Shown: piece by piece, positions 47,231 to 59,224 of the stretch
How positions within the stretch are numbered: position 1 is the stretch's first letter
Layout: every line of letters begins with the position of its first letter
DNA from: Athripsodes cinereus
Taxonomy: Eukaryota > Arthropoda > Insecta > Trichoptera > Leptoceridae
Length of the DNA: 64,000 nt
Reading direction: 5' to 3'
NCBI GenBank assembly: GCA_947579605.1
Contig: OX388317.1
Span: 21,471,384-21,535,383 of the forward strand
Notes under the pieces: generated by a model
What the model was told of the DNA's origin: nothing
What the model saw: only the letters and a program-made list of their open reading frames with translations
The model's database searches: none
Program-made: the position numbers and the translations under genes

Positions 47231-47275
47231 ATACCATCATGGTATTTCCCACAAATGAGGTAGCCAGCAGGCTAA
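47231..47275 (-). mobile_element. Family A interspersed repeat, 3' fragment
   Basis: On the plus strand ATACCATCATGGTATTTCCC and ACAAATGAGGTAGCCAGCAG. Confidence 0.65.
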
Positions 47276-47929
47276 ATTTGTCTGGTTTTTCTTTTTAAAT
47301 ACATTTGCTTATTGAGATAATACAAAACTGTTTGATTTAGAAATGAGTCTTCACTGACACAAGACAGAGTGCAACGCAAATATTTCCGTTTTATTCCGAA
47401 AGCCTTTCCATTATTGATATTGTTCATAATTGTATGTACCTACTTCGATGATTGTATAAAAAACAGGTTAATAACCGATGCAACAATGATGTGTAATCGT
47501 TTACCTTATCGCTTCTATTATACGTAATTTATCTTACATCTCATTGGATGTGTGCAATCCATTAGTTGATCTTTGGTGCAATCGAATAAATATTCGAGAT
47601 TGTTCATAACAATATGTTTCTTCATACATCCTTTATAGCAGTTTTTGTTTTTGATTTTTAAAGTAAAGTGTATGCTATTACTTTTTGCTAGCAACGTGTT
47701 CGTCATACGCTTGGGTAATTTGCGGGACCTTGATTGGTTTATTTACTGCAGAAATTTAAATGTTGGCATTTGTCAAGTTGAACGGTTTGTGTCCCTTAAG
47801 ACAAAATATAGCAGTTTTTACTACTTATATGCAATAGGAAAACCAATGACTCTATGAATAGATACTCGTGTCCATTGAGTGTGCTCCTGGGAAAAATCCT
47901 ATCTTTTTATAAACAAATATGTTTCAGAA

Positions 47930-48068
47930 ACATCTTAAATTCAGCGATGAGGTTTGCCATTCATCCGTCTTAATTTTTTGTTGACACTGACAAGTTGCAT
48001 GTTTATCATATGCAAATGGTCTGCTAGCTACCCTACTTGTGGGATATGCCTTTATACGGTATAATATA
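47930..48068 (+). mobile_element. Family A interspersed repeat
   Basis: ACATCTTAAATTCAGCGATG, AGGTTTGCCATTCATCCGTC, GGTCTGCTAGCTACCCTACT, TGTGGGATATGCC. The LINE 3' end at 48069 follows at once. Confidence 0.8.
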
Positions 48069-48175
48069 TAAATAAGTTCGCCCTCTGTATATTCATTGTA
48101 TCTAACTTGAATGTTTACTTTTTATGAAATTGTTCGTAATCAATGTATAGTAAAGTATGAATAAATAAATAAAAT
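48069..48175 (+). mobile_element. LINE-type 3' end with AAAT tail (copy 3)
   Basis: GTTCGCCCTCTGTATATTCA to AATCAATGTATAGTAAAGTA, then the AAAT tail. It is about 85-90 percent similar by eye to the minus-strand copy at 838-945 over its full length. Confidence 0.65.
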
Positions 48176-48214
48176 AATATTAATAGTGTACTTGCAAACA
48201 TTTCTAAAATATAT

Positions 48215-48342
48215 TCTTTCACGGCACAAGCTTTTAGCTTAGTGTGAAAGGTGTATAAGGTTGTATTTGGGTTTATAACAAACCCAGATATAAAAAAAAA
48301 AAAAAAAAAATAAAAAAAAAAAAAAAATAAAAAAATAAAAAA
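48215..48342 (+). mobile_element. tRNA-derived SINE (family C), 5'-truncated
   Basis: The body from TTTCACGGCACAAGCTTTTA to AACAAACCCAGATAT is followed by an A-rich tail of about 50 bases. The tRNA-like head is missing. Confidence 0.8.
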
Positions 48343-48529
48343 TATGATCCGTAGTATTCTCAACCAATATGAATAAATAGGCTCGGATTTTCATGAAATT
48401 TAAATTTTAAAAGCTTATTCAATGTTATAACAGCCAGATGATCTCCTACATTGAATTAAGCGATTTTTGGTTCGAATCCTTCTATTGCCGCTAAACTCCA
48501 CCTTCACGAGTTCACGACACATTCATTCA

Positions 48530-48945
48530 TTTATTTGCTTTTTTACATTTTTCAAGTTTTATACATTTTGCATTTCATACTTTTTTACATTTTTCCCATT
48601 TTTACAATTTTTTTACATTTTAAACATTTTATATATTTTATACATATTTATAATTTTTTACATTTATTTACATTTTTTACACTCTTACATTTTACACATT
48701 TTTATATTTTCAAATTTTTTACATTTATATGTCTCATTTTGCATTTTATACTTTTTTACATTTTTCGCATTTTTACAATTTTTTTACATTTTAAACATTT
48801 TATATATTTTATACATTTTTATAATTTTTTACATTTATTTACATATTTTACACATTTTTTACACATTTTTTACACTTTTACATTTAACACATTTTTATAT
48901 TTTCAAATTTTTTACATTTATATGTCTTTTATCATTTTAAGTCTC
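48530..48945. repeat. T-rich low-complexity tract with an internal duplication
   Basis: The tract is built from variants of TTTTTACATTT. A block of about 150-180 bases is present twice (about 48597-48735 and 48773-48925). Two overlapping plus frames of 157 and 149 codons consist almost only of F, I, L, Y and H and are artefacts. Confidence 0.8.
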
Positions 48946-49087
48946 AAATTTATGTTTATTAGATTGGTAAAAAGGGGATCTTAATTGGTTTGTCTATTGT
49001 TGTCTTTTAATGTGTATACTAATTGTTTCAAATGTCTGATCCTTACTGAATAAATAAATAAAAAAAAAAAAAAAAAAAAAAAAAAAA
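48946..49087 (+). mobile_element. LINE-type 3' end with long A tail
   Basis: The stretch from AGATTGGTAAAAAGGGGATC to CTGATCCTTACTGAATAAAT ends in a run of about 28 A residues (49059-49087). The T-rich tract upstream may be part of the same transcript's untranslated region. Confidence 0.5.
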
Positions 49088-49554
49088 CAAGCATAGGTAC
49101 TGCTTATTTTAGTATATTTTTAAAATTATCATAATCCGAAAATTTATAAAAAAATTACAATGGTTACCAAATTTTATGAGTAGTCAGATTTAAAGCTGGT
49201 TTGTGTAACACAAATGCGTGTATAAAAGTGATTACATTATATAATATTATATAATTACATAAATATTACTAGTTATATAGTAAAATGAAGCGAAGCAACA
49301 CAAGTCTCTGTGATCTCTCCTCTTCAAATGCGATGGATGAGTTGGGAATGATTTATGCCGCCGCCACGCCCTAACAACCATCCATCTGACTCGCGTAACC
49401 CTTCCGGCCAAGTCTAACTCTTCATTTTATACAGAACCTATCAATAAAACTACTACATCACACAAACTAATACACTCACTACCTACACAAGACACAACAA
49501 ACATTTATCTTACAATATAGAGCATAAAATCTGGCATAGAAAAGTTCTCGCCGC
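49088..49554. other. A+T-rich non-coding stretch
   Basis: No gene or repeat copy was recognised. Confidence 0.4.
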
Positions 49555-49775
49555 GATCCTTTCTCTTAATTTTCGAATGTTCTGTAAAAGTATTCTTAAA
49601 ACATCACGAATGAGATATTTAACATATTCAATTCAGCAATAAGGTTTATCCAGAAGATATTATTTTTTTGTTGTCACAAAAAGAATAACTGCATATTTAT
49701 TACATGCAATTAGTCTACCCTACTTGTGTTAGTCTACCCCACCTGTGGAATATGCCATGATGGTAAAGATAGATA
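49555..49775 (+). mobile_element. Family A interspersed repeat, diverged
   Basis: TTTTCGAATGTTCTGTAAAA, CAATTCAGCAATAAGGTTTA and TGTGGAATATGCCATGATGG. The CTACCCYACYTGTG block is duplicated (49716-49750). Confidence 0.7.
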
Positions 49776-52700
49776 AACCTGGTTTCTATCGTACTGAGAG
49801 GAACATAGTTGATGTAAATAATACATATAAGATTTCGGTGGTTTCAACCGGCCAGCATTTCAGAACACAGGCTATAGAATCAAATAGTTTTGCTTAGAAG
49901 TGCAGATGGCTAGAACTTCCTCAATTCAAATATCTCCGGTTATAAGAGGGAGTCTTAAACGATACCCAGAGTCAATATGTTGCCTAACACACTGTTTATT
50001 CCCTATGAATAATCAAAAAATAAATTCTTAGATATTTCAGATGATAATTTCAAAATCTTTGGGTTTATTAGTAACAGCTAACTGATTGTTGATCAAAGAA
50101 CTGATTGTTAGCTTCTACGTTCCCGATATAATATATTTATATAGGTAAAATAATTACTTATAATATGATCTTTCAAAACAACACTGGTCACAGTTTAAAA
50201 ATACTTGCTCCCATTTTACAAATTCTACCACAATAGGTTCGATACAGATCAAAAATATTTTAAAAAATAGCGTACTTATTCGAAATCTACAACTGATTTA
50301 TTAAATGAAAATAATTCACAACAAAAACTGTAAAACAAACATTTTTGGTTCAAGAATTTAAAACAAAAACTTAAAGGATTCGGTTTATGGTTCGATTAAG
50401 GATCTCGATCACGATATTTGTTATTAATAGTAGTATACGGATAGTTATGTATGTACAAAAATAAACAAGAATAAAATGACTTGGTCACCCAAGGGGTAGA
50501 GATGTAGTATGGGAGTAGGTACTATACGAGTATGTCCCAGTATTATTATTATTTGTTTAAATTTATATCGACGTGGTTGAGAAGTATAGTGAGTTTAAGG
50601 CTACACAGCCCACAAATTGAACTATAATTATCACAAAAATAATAATATTCAAGTTTATATTCGATATTGAAATATTTCATAACTGCATTCCATATCAGAT
50701 TCTCCAAAGAAGTTAAATCTAGAACAAAGCAAATATTACTAATTCAAATACAGTACTTATAAAGTTTAATCTATTTTTCTATACATTATACTCCGTAAAT
50801 AAATAATTTTTCAATAAAACTTATCAATCTACTTTTGGAATAGCTCAATCTTCGCATGTAATAAATATAATAAAATGTATTTATCTGTAAGCCACAGTTA
50901 AATAAACGTTAATGCACCTATAATAATTATTGAAAATACTTCAGATAACAGTTTTCTGGCTGAGACCGGTACAGTTTTTGATAAATGCAATTCCAGATAA
51001 GAAAAAATATCGTATTGACAAAACATACCTATTTTAGAAAAAAAAATCAGATATTATTTAAATGAAAGCTTTTGGGGCACATTGTAATGTTTAAAGGTGT
51101 ATCGCATCTTTACCAGACGTGAGACGATCTCCCGTGTATCATGTTCCCTTTGAATAATAATTACTTATTGTTTGTTACCTGAACACGATCATTAACTACA
51201 AAACCAACATGGTTAGGGTTTTACTTAGCGTGAGATAAATCTTTAACCAAATTAAGGAGCCAACCAACATATAGGTACCTAAAATACTTACAAATATAAC
51301 TATGTACCAACAACGGTCGAGATTGGAATAAATAATTAACGATGTAAACATGTAGGTAAGTACTACGAACAAAAATAAGAGATTGAAATTGTAGTTAGTA
51401 GGTACCTAGGATAAATAGTTTTTCTATATTTACAAATAACGTAATTCAGTTCAGTTATCAAAATTTAGTAGAAAAACGCTTTAGGTACTACGAAATTTGT
51501 GAAAAAGTCGACAAGTAAATAATATACTGATTTGATTAGATTCTCCGTTTGAAAGAAAATATTCGATACATATTTGATGAAATAACCATCGAAGCTCAGA
51601 AGAGAAGAAACACTGGGATATAAGAAACCATCAGACAGGATATAATATAATGTTTTCTTCTATTATTGTAATAATTCGTCTAAGGTTATAGGTACCTATA
51701 TAATAGTGCACATATAAATATATCGTATACTTGTAGGTTTGTGTGTTCACTAAGTGGTAGAATGTTGATAGCAGGAATGTATGTTGCCTACATCCAAAGA
51801 ATGTGCTAAATGGCGGAAATAATGATGCGATTACTTCGTCATTTTGCTGCGCCAATGGGCGGCTTTATACAGATATCCGGAGGTACAACAAGTTAATATA
51901 GCACACGAGTATTTTTGTTCAGCATCCTAGGTATATCAATAAATTAAATATAACATAATTTATATAACATCACTTATCTTATAACATAATTTCATACATA
52001 TTAATTTAGCTAATAAAAGTAAATCAATAAGTATGTTGGGAGCATAAGCTCTACAAGAGCTTTTTCTACCATCAGAAGTAAGTAAGTAAAATACATAGTA
52101 CTTATTTTTCAGATTCTTGATAGAGTCTTATTAAATTTTATCTTTCAAAGTTGTTTGTTTACAATGCATTTACTAAATGTCAAAAAAAAATGATGGAAAT
52201 CGAAAGTTTTAAAAATATTTAGCATTGAAAAGAAAAGTTGAACAACCTTTTAACAATGATACACTTGTAAAAAGGTAACCCTATTGTTAGAAAAGAATAA
52301 ACCCGTATCACAATAATAAAATAACAATTAATCATTTTACGGTGTAAACTGATTGTCACTTCAAGAACCACTTAGCAGCACTTCAGGTAGTCTGCAATAA
52401 CAAACAAAGAAACATATTCTAGATACATAACAATTTGTCATATTATTTACTCTATTTATACAATATTCTTTTCATCATGGCTCACCATTCATTGAATTTA
52501 TATTTTTATTTTTGTAAAATCTGGGATAAGACTTATATTTATATTAAATTATTATTATATTAAATTATAGGTATATACTAAATATACGGAAGTAAGAAAT
52601 TCATTCTTAACTTTTCTAAACAGAATGAAATCTTCATAACTAATAAATTATTGACCAAATTGGAAATCTGTCAGAAGTGCGAAAGGTAATACATATATAA

Positions 52701-53412
52701 CAATGAATTAAACATATTATCTGTTCTAACTCTTAGACTTCCATAATACGTTGGACATTAGATTTGAAAGTAAAATTAACTGACCGCACAAATTTATAGT
52801 GCAAAATGATTCAATTCCAAATTTCACCTCCAATAATAAAACATTACTCCCAATCTTTAAAAACACAATAAAAACTCTAAAAAATTTTAAGGATATAAAA
52901 TAGACATTCATATATATTTTTTTTTATGAGTGCGCTACAGGTATTCTCCATAAAATCAATTCATACAATAGACACGTGGAACGCAGCAGGTGAAAAGGTA
53001 GAATAAAGGGCAAACACGAGACCGCGATTTCACGGTGACCGTTTGTCAAGCTATAACAATACATTCTCAGCTCAGCTGTATCTACAACCTACAATCCATA
53101 GTACATAATACAATCTATGTACAAGCGCCTGCCCTGCGGTTGACGACAATATGCGGCGTCCTTGCATTGTGTGCGATGCTGGATACAGACCATTTAAATT
53201 GCATGACGAAATAATAACATAAATGTACTGTCAAGTGCAAGGACAAGAAAAATAGCAGTTATTATTGCTATTTTCGCACGGTCACGAAGTTGAGATTTCA
53301 ATAATGCTTTGGTTTCATACATTTTTAGTTATTTCTAACCATCACTGAAGTTTTTGGACTGATGCAAATATAACAGAGTTGATAATAATCTATTTATATC
53401 ATTCTAATACTA
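49776..53412. other. Long A+T-rich stretch without a recognised gene
   Basis: Only short chance frames occur. A more G+C-rich unique segment lies at about 52975-53190 with no splice-flanked exon. Confidence 0.4.
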
Positions 53413-53607
53413 TCAAAACATTTTCCAATACATATAAAACCACCTTGCCAACTTTGATACAACCAACAATTTATCTACCTTTCTATATGTAACCACAGCA
53501 TTTCCCATACGTGAAGCAGCTAACGCACCCAATGTATTAAAGCCATCCTTTTTAACAATTTCAAAATTATTATTAACAATATTGAAGACTGCTCTATTCA
53601 CCGGCAT
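53413..53607 (-). CDS. Small open frame, possibly a real 64-residue protein
   Basis: The minus strand has ATG in the context TAAAAAATGCCG, 64 codons and a TGA stop. The product starts MPVNRAVFNIVNNNFEIVKK and ends SKLARWFYMYWKMF. It is basic, has no evident signal peptide and no clear membrane segment. Codon use is balanced and not simple-sequence derived. It lies about 185 bases downstream (on the minus strand) of the stop of the neighbouring frame at 53793, with a poly(A) signal between them. No family was recognised. It could be a short gene, a terminal exon or a relic. Confidence 0.4.
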   Translation of the reverse strand: MPVNRAVFNIVNNNFEIVKKDGFNTLGALAASRMGNAVVTYRKVDKLLVVSKLARWFYMYWKMF

Positions 53608-53707
53608 TTTTTAGATGACCGAGTGTCTATTAAACGGCACCAATACAAATACAAGTAATCCATAATCTTAAAGAAATTGAAAAACAAATGATATCTTCTA
53701 CTAATGT

Positions 53708-53713
53708 TTTATT
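53708..53713 (-). promoter_or_regulatory. Poly(A) signal AATAAA
   Basis: It lies about 80 bases after the stop codon of the frame at 53793-53998, in the correct orientation to end its transcript before the next frame. Confidence 0.35.
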
Positions 53714-53792
53714 GTCGAGAGAGACGTTTTTCGTCTCATAATAACATTGTTCAAATTTTCTCGACACTATCTACAATAAAGTCACATGATAT

Positions 53793-53998
53793 CTAAGAAA
53801 ATATGTTCAAATTCGATGGATTTGCTTTTTTTATATGTTCCGCCAGATTCAACCGACGTTGGCGATACCGTGGGGAAAGCTTCGTGTTCCGGTACAACTC
53901 CGCTAATCCCGCTTTTCCAGTAGCTTTTAACCTTCCTAATTCATCGCATAGCTCTGATTTTGTCATCATATCAAAAAAAGCCTTGTAAGCATAGTTCG
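53793..53998 (-). CDS. C-terminal coding exon or small gene, unknown protein
   Basis: The minus-strand frame ends with TAG at 53793-53795. From the double ATG at 53964-53969 it gives 58 residues, starting MMTKSELCDELGRLKATGKA and including ELYRNTKLSPRYRQRRLNLA. In-frame sequence continues upstream as NYAYKAFFD until it meets the AAAT tail of a LINE at 54003. The 5' side may therefore be cut by that insertion, or an exon border may lie here. AATAAA follows the stop at 53708-53713. The charged, regular sequence looks genuinely coding. No family was recognised. Confidence 0.45.
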
Positions 53999-54002
53999 AG
54001 CA

Positions 54003-54185
54003 ATATTTTTTATTTATTTATTTATTAAATAAACGGCTAATGCCTTTTACAAACATAAAATATAATAAAACAGAACAAAAAAATACACATTTCACATTAA
54101 ATCCAAATAGGCTAATAAAAAACAAACCATTTAAAAAATTACTTAATAGCAAAACAAGACAATACATATTGCCATTTTAAAAAAA
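54003..54185 (-). mobile_element. LINE-type 3' end with AAAT tail
   Basis: The minus strand contains TATTTTATGTTTGTAAAAGG, CATTAGCCGTTTATTTAATA, then AAATAAATAAATAAA. It abuts the open frame at 53793-53998. Confidence 0.5.
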
Positions 54186-54200
54186 GTATGCACTTAATAA

Positions 54201-54261
54201 TAAAAGTAATAATCTACATATGTAGATTATTACTTTTAGTTCTACATATGTAGATTATTAC
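54201..54261. repeat. Perfect 38-base palindrome plus a partial extra copy
   Basis: TAAAAGTAATAATCTACAT at 54201-54219 is followed directly by its exact inverse (54220-54238) with no loop. The segment TCTACATATGTAGATTATTA is then repeated at 54241-54260. Confidence 0.85.
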
Positions 54262-55225
54262 ACCAATGTAGAAATGAGGGTTGTAGAGTGATATAAAGAT
54301 CCCTGATGGGGATGGCAAGTATAAGAGACTGCAAAGAATTTATAGATTTACTCCAGATCAGAATGACAGAAGGTGACTTACCAAATGTATGTAATGAAAC
54401 TCGCGATTGTTATTAAGATAATTTATTATTAAACACAGTTTTGCAAATACGAATAATGTTACACTAAATTTATAGAGAGAATGTAAAACGTATGTGTGGT
54501 CAGCCAGGCAGGGAGAACTAGAAAGGTGGTGGATTGTGATATTCAAGATAAATCGAACTACTACTTACCACAAAATTTCATATCTATCAAAATGTATGTT
54601 ACGTAAATCCGTAAAATTGATAGTATGTTGTAGAAGAACAGTAATCTCCCGTAATAAAATAAAATCGCAAAATAAGAATACATAAAAACAACACAAACTA
54701 TAACAGTATCAATAAGATGAAAGATAAAGTAGGAAAACATTTTATATAATATATAATAGTTATCAATGTTGTATGAGTATATAATAATATGAATTTATAA
54801 ATAGTTTTTTAATCCTATCGGATCGTTAGACTGTCACTATTAATGTTTCGTTGATCCCATTATGAAATTCTCCAAGTGTTTTTGTTGTGATCAAACGTTA
54901 ATTTATTACGTTACAAGTTCAAAATACATTCGGTATCCCTAAACATTGGTTTCACCTATCCACACTGTAGCAAATATTTATAAAGTGATTATATCCTACT
55001 TACCTATAGGTATTTAATTATATTAAACGGTATTTAAAAGATCACAGTTCTATTCTGATTGTTATTCATTTGATGTGTGAAACAAACCAACTGTAATTAC
55101 GGTCTGTTTTTGTTTAATTTATTTAATTTTCATATCAACTCACAGGGCAGAGAATCATCCTACAAAGTGATCACATACGTCGGGGGAACCTAATATACTC
55201 TCCGAGGATCTTCGTAAAAACCAAT
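54262..55225. other. A+T-rich non-coding stretch
   Basis: GTAAGT-type donor-like sites occur on the minus strand near 54374, 54567 and 55003, without convincing exons. Confidence 0.4.
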
Positions 55226-55342
55226 AACATCGCTGAATTTAAGATGTGATATGTCTTTATTTTTTTCGAACACCTGCCTTTTATTTACGGGACACTGGAA
55301 AACTTACGGAAAAGAGTGGGAGATCAATTCTTTGCAGGGTAA
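55226..55342 (-). mobile_element. Family A interspersed repeat, 5' half
   Basis: On the plus strand: CATCGCTGAATTTAAGATGT, TTCGAACACCTGCCTTTTAT, GACACTGGAAAACTTACGGA, GAGTGGGAGATCAATTCTTT. Confidence 0.75.
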
Positions 55343-55343
55343 A

Positions 55344-55418
55344 TTTTATTTAAAAAAAAAAAAGATATCTGGGTTTTGTTTTTTATAAATCAAATACAAC
55401 CTCATACACCTTTCAATT
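55344..55418 (-). mobile_element. tRNA-derived SINE (family C), 3' fragment
   Basis: A tail at 55349-55361, then GATATCTGGGTTTTGTT and AATACAACCTCATACACCTT. The tRNA-like head is absent. Confidence 0.7.
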
Positions 55419-57354
55419 TATTATAATAATATTGAGGAATCTGAACGTCTAACTATAGGTAAATATAATGACCTAATTTATGTTCCGTATGTGTACCTAC
55501 TCACATAGTTAATACAAAAACAATCATAATATATTACGATAGAAACAAAATTACTATAAGTAGGTAGAAGTTGTGAAATTTTAATGAAAAATTTTATGTA
55601 CTAAAGCATTTCACATGCATACCTACCAATGATCATACAAGAAATAAAAACAGAACACAATAATATCGTTATTTACGAAAAAAATATGTAAATAAGACAA
55701 ATTAATATACATAATATACATACAGTGGGTGTACAAATAATTGTCTCTACAGAATCTACAAAAGTCAAAAAGAGTAATAAATTATTTATGATAAAAAATA
55801 TAATAGATCAGATGTAGTAGTAATAGTGGTAGGTACCTACTTACGTAGATACGCACGATTGGAAATAGATTATTTATGTAACATTAAGTTTAAGAAGCTC
55901 TAAGCGCCTGAAACCAATAAAACTTATGATTTATCATTGAAAACGGGCGGACGCGACACATAATAGTAATGATCACCGTGATACACGGCAGGAATGAAAT
56001 ACGACACAATACGCATCCATTATAAATAAATTGTACGGTAGGTACGATGCATTTTTATTTAATAATTTCAATATTCGATTAAAAATTTACAAACTTTTCA
56101 CTAAACGAACATGGATGCTCATAATTCTTGCAAGTTCAAAAGCAAGTAGGTTTTGTAATAAATTCTAGACAAGGCAAGAAGTTCTATTAATTAATGCATA
56201 AATGTATAACATCGAGACACGTTTTGTATTTAAAAACTCATACAGAGTATATCGATATATTTATAATGAATTTGCTGTAGGTACCTTAATCACACCTAAA
56301 AGAAGTGTATGACCTATAAATACAGAATAATTATATTGTGTACAAGAAAAATGATCGAAAACGGGATTAAATTGGTAAAACTATAATATCAATTATTTGG
56401 AACGCTACTGTATATCCTGTAAGTCTCTAGTAGGGCACTCATGAATACAAATTGGTTATTGAATTATATTTCACAAGATCAGTTAGTAGTATTCCTGATT
56501 GCATTTAAATGTGGCTCATAATTAACATACTGAGTATAATATGGTATAGCCCGTAGAAGAAAGGGATTCTAGATACATCGTAATAGATGGGAATGTGAAG
56601 CAATATTAATGATAATAGTAGTAGCAATGTATTTAGAAGCAAAGGTAATAAATACATATTCTAAACAATTTAAATGTAGTACAAGTGAGAAGTACCTATT
56701 AGGTCCAAATTATAAATCATATTGAATGAAGCAGATAATAAAATATGTATGTGATGTACAAATCGTTGAAATTGTGTATAATTAAATCGATAAATCTTCG
56801 TAGGTTCGGAAATAAGTTATAATCGATAATAAATATATCAATAATACAAGTACCTAAGCGACAGATAAATTGAGAATTTGTCCGTGAACTACAAATAATA
56901 ATGTACATAGTCATGCGGTTAATGAGTGAATAGTGTGTTTGGGGAATATATACACGTTCTATAAATAGCCGCGATTATTGGGATTATAGGATATTACAGA
57001 ATGGCTTAACGTCTGAGAGACAACAGATAATAAATATTATTACATTATTCTACTGTTCCCCAAATAGCTCACGAATTAAAAGCTTCAGAATTTGACATCC
57101 ACGTGGCAGGCGAACAGATATTAATCTGTTATATTTTAATTTATTTACGATAGACAAATAGGTACATATTCAAGTATAAAAATATTGTTTAGTTATTAGG
57201 AAAGGCTAAATTGACATACGTATTACACTCTATAACTTTTCTGATTCATAAGAACTTTAAAGTCAGGTGAATGGTATATAAATTTCTAGATGCTATAATT
57301 GTTACATGTGGGATATATTTCAAATCGAATTTCGTCTGCTAATATTTGGGCACT
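55419..57354. other. A+T-rich non-coding stretch
   Basis: No gene or repeat copy was recognised. Confidence 0.4.
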
Positions 57355-57524
57355 TTAAAGCTCAGGGTAAAGCCATTTTGGAACTTTCGAAGATCTATAA
57401 ATGTTGTACGTAAGCACTGTGTTGTGGTCTGACAAATCATAATAACAATATAATATATTATTATATATAAACATGGCCTCTCGCTCGTAGCTACTGACAA
57501 CAGTAGTAGATGAGAGCTTCCAAC
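57355..57524 (-). CDS. Candidate terminal coding exon, unknown protein
   Basis: The acceptor CTCTTGCTGTCTTGTTCCGCAG on the minus strand is very good. In phase 1 the exon has 55 codons to TAA at 57355, starting WKLSSTTVVSSYEREAMF and ending RSSKVPKWLYPEL. The first 17 codons are G+C-richer. After that the sequence becomes A+T-rich, so an internal donor near 57490 may end the exon earlier. No domain was recognised. It lies 1.5 kb downstream of the terminal exon at 58986-59026 and enters in the same phase, as expected of an alternative 3' exon. The phase match could also be chance. Confidence 0.4.
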
Positions 57525-57605
57525 CTGCGGAACAAGACAGCAAGAGCACATCAAACAAACAAATATTCTGATCCAAAGTGAGCTAATACAAGACAAGCAA
57601 GACAC

Positions 57606-58504
57606 ACAACATCAAGTCTCTTATACACCTATACCTATATTACCTATACATACAAAAACATGACAACAACACACACACAACGTACCTACATATCATTCAA
57701 AACATATTCCTACCTACCTATGTACAACCAGAGATAATAATATTCTAAATATGGATGACATCATCCGATCGGACGCCGCTGCTAATTTCACATATTCTTG
57801 TACATAATAATAATATTCTACAAACTATGATTATAAGTATATACATAGCAATCATTTACATATTATACTATAAACGCTATATGCGTACCTAATAATAATC
57901 ATATGTAATAAAAATTACAAGGATTAGCTTGCCTACTAATTCGTACCGAAATTCAGTGGGAGCATGGCCACACTAGATAAATGGCCTGCATACTGAAATA
58001 CCTACTTACGAGAGTAGTGCGGTGTATTAATGTACTCAAACCGGAAGTGGCATTTTGTAGTTCAAATCTGTCCCTAGTACCGTAATTTTTAAATTATTCA
58101 CTCCTCTAGTAGAGTAAATTATTTTAAAATATGATTCTAAGCAGCATGCCTATATTTTAATATATTATATATGAATCATACCAACCAAGATAAAGCGAGA
58201 AAAACCTGAAGACAGAACTACTTCTTTGTAAATATTTGTTAAAACAAATTGCCTTATATTTTAAAGTTCTTATTGGGTAGTAAAAAAAATACCTTGGCTC
58301 TTTTCATAACCAAAAATATGATTTAAAATAGAAATAATCAAGATAAGCTTTGAACTTGCGACATCCAGCATTCAATAGTTTTTCCATAATCCTAAAATGA
58401 ACTATTGAAATATTAATGATATATCAGAATTCAAAATAGTTATATTTGATTCTTATTCCTTACAATGTGATTTTTGTAAATGTTGGGTTCAATAAAAAAG
58501 AGAA
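57606..58504. other. A+T-rich non-coding stretch
   Basis: No gene or repeat copy was recognised. Confidence 0.4.
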
Positions 58505-58985
58505 GTCATGTGATGGTAAATATGTTTATTGAAAATAGAATATTAACATAGCTAGGTGTGATCTGAAAAAATCAAAACATGAGTAAATTAACATATCAAT
58601 AAAACTATAACATACAGTATTTATTAGTCAACAAATCAAATTATGAAAACATACCAACATTACATACAACATGAAGAATATTGTAAAACTATTTTAAAAA
58701 TTTTCTACGATACAATATAGTACAATATACATAACTATAAAATGTATAGTACAAAACAATAGTACTATGAATGCTTAAATGAAATGAAATTAAATATATA
58801 TACAATATATAAACTTCGGTGAGCTATTCAAAGACTGATAAAATTTCAACTTTTGGTATAAGAATAATATACAAATACAATCAACGAAGACATTCCAAGT
58901 TATCATTAACCTAGTACGCCTAAGCTTTAGTTTTGGATAAGTTTTATTTTTCTCCAAGCATAATATTTTTCAACTCGTCTAAATG
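58505..58985 (-). other. Probable 3' untranslated region
   Basis: Repeat-free sequence between the stop codon at 58986 and the distal poly(A) signal at 58525-58530. A nearer signal at 58943-58948 would give a much shorter end. Confidence 0.4.
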
Positions 58986-59026
58986 TTATGTTACTCCATA
59001 ATTACACTCGGTGTCTGGTGCCTTGC
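58986..59026 (-). CDS. Terminal coding exon of an unidentified minus-strand gene
   Basis: The acceptor ACATTTTTTCTTTTTCAG is near ideal. In phase 1 the exon adds KAPDTECNYGVT and a TAA stop; the two other frames also stop within 12 codons, so this is a last coding exon whatever the phase. AATAAA-type signals follow on the minus strand at 58943-58948 and 58525-58530. The rest of the gene would lie upstream on the minus strand, above 59026 and probably beyond 64000; no upstream exon was identified. If the preceding exon ends in G, the joint residue is glycine. Confidence 0.55.
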
Positions 59027-59070
59027 CTGAAAAAGAAAAAATGTTATGTAAGTGCGAAGTTATTATACTT

Positions 59071-59224
59071 CTACTATATATACCATCACGGCATATCCCA
59101 CAAGTGGGGTAGTCAGCAGACCAGCAGCATGTAATAAACACACAAGCTGTCCTCTCCCTGCCAACAATAAAACATTCAGAATGGGTGGCAAACCTCATTG
59201 TTGAATTTAAGATGTAAAATGTTA
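59071..59224 (-). mobile_element. Family A interspersed repeat
   Basis: On the plus strand: ATACCATCACGGCATATCCC, ACAAGTGGGGTAGTCAGCAG, AGCTGTCCTCTCCCTGCCAA, AACATTCAGAATGGGTGGCA. It is close to the consensus and lies within the intron before the terminal exon. Confidence 0.88.

Noticed and set aside
47518..47706. Minus-strand frame with NCYKGCMKK, resembling the C-X3-C of odorant-binding proteins, next to a GTAAGA donor-like site
   Set aside because: The spacing of the following cysteines does not fit the family and no acceptor or companion exon was found.
48467..48984. Two overlapping frames of 157 and 149 codons rich in F, I, L and Y
   Set aside because: Both read through a T-rich low-complexity tract; composition explains them fully.
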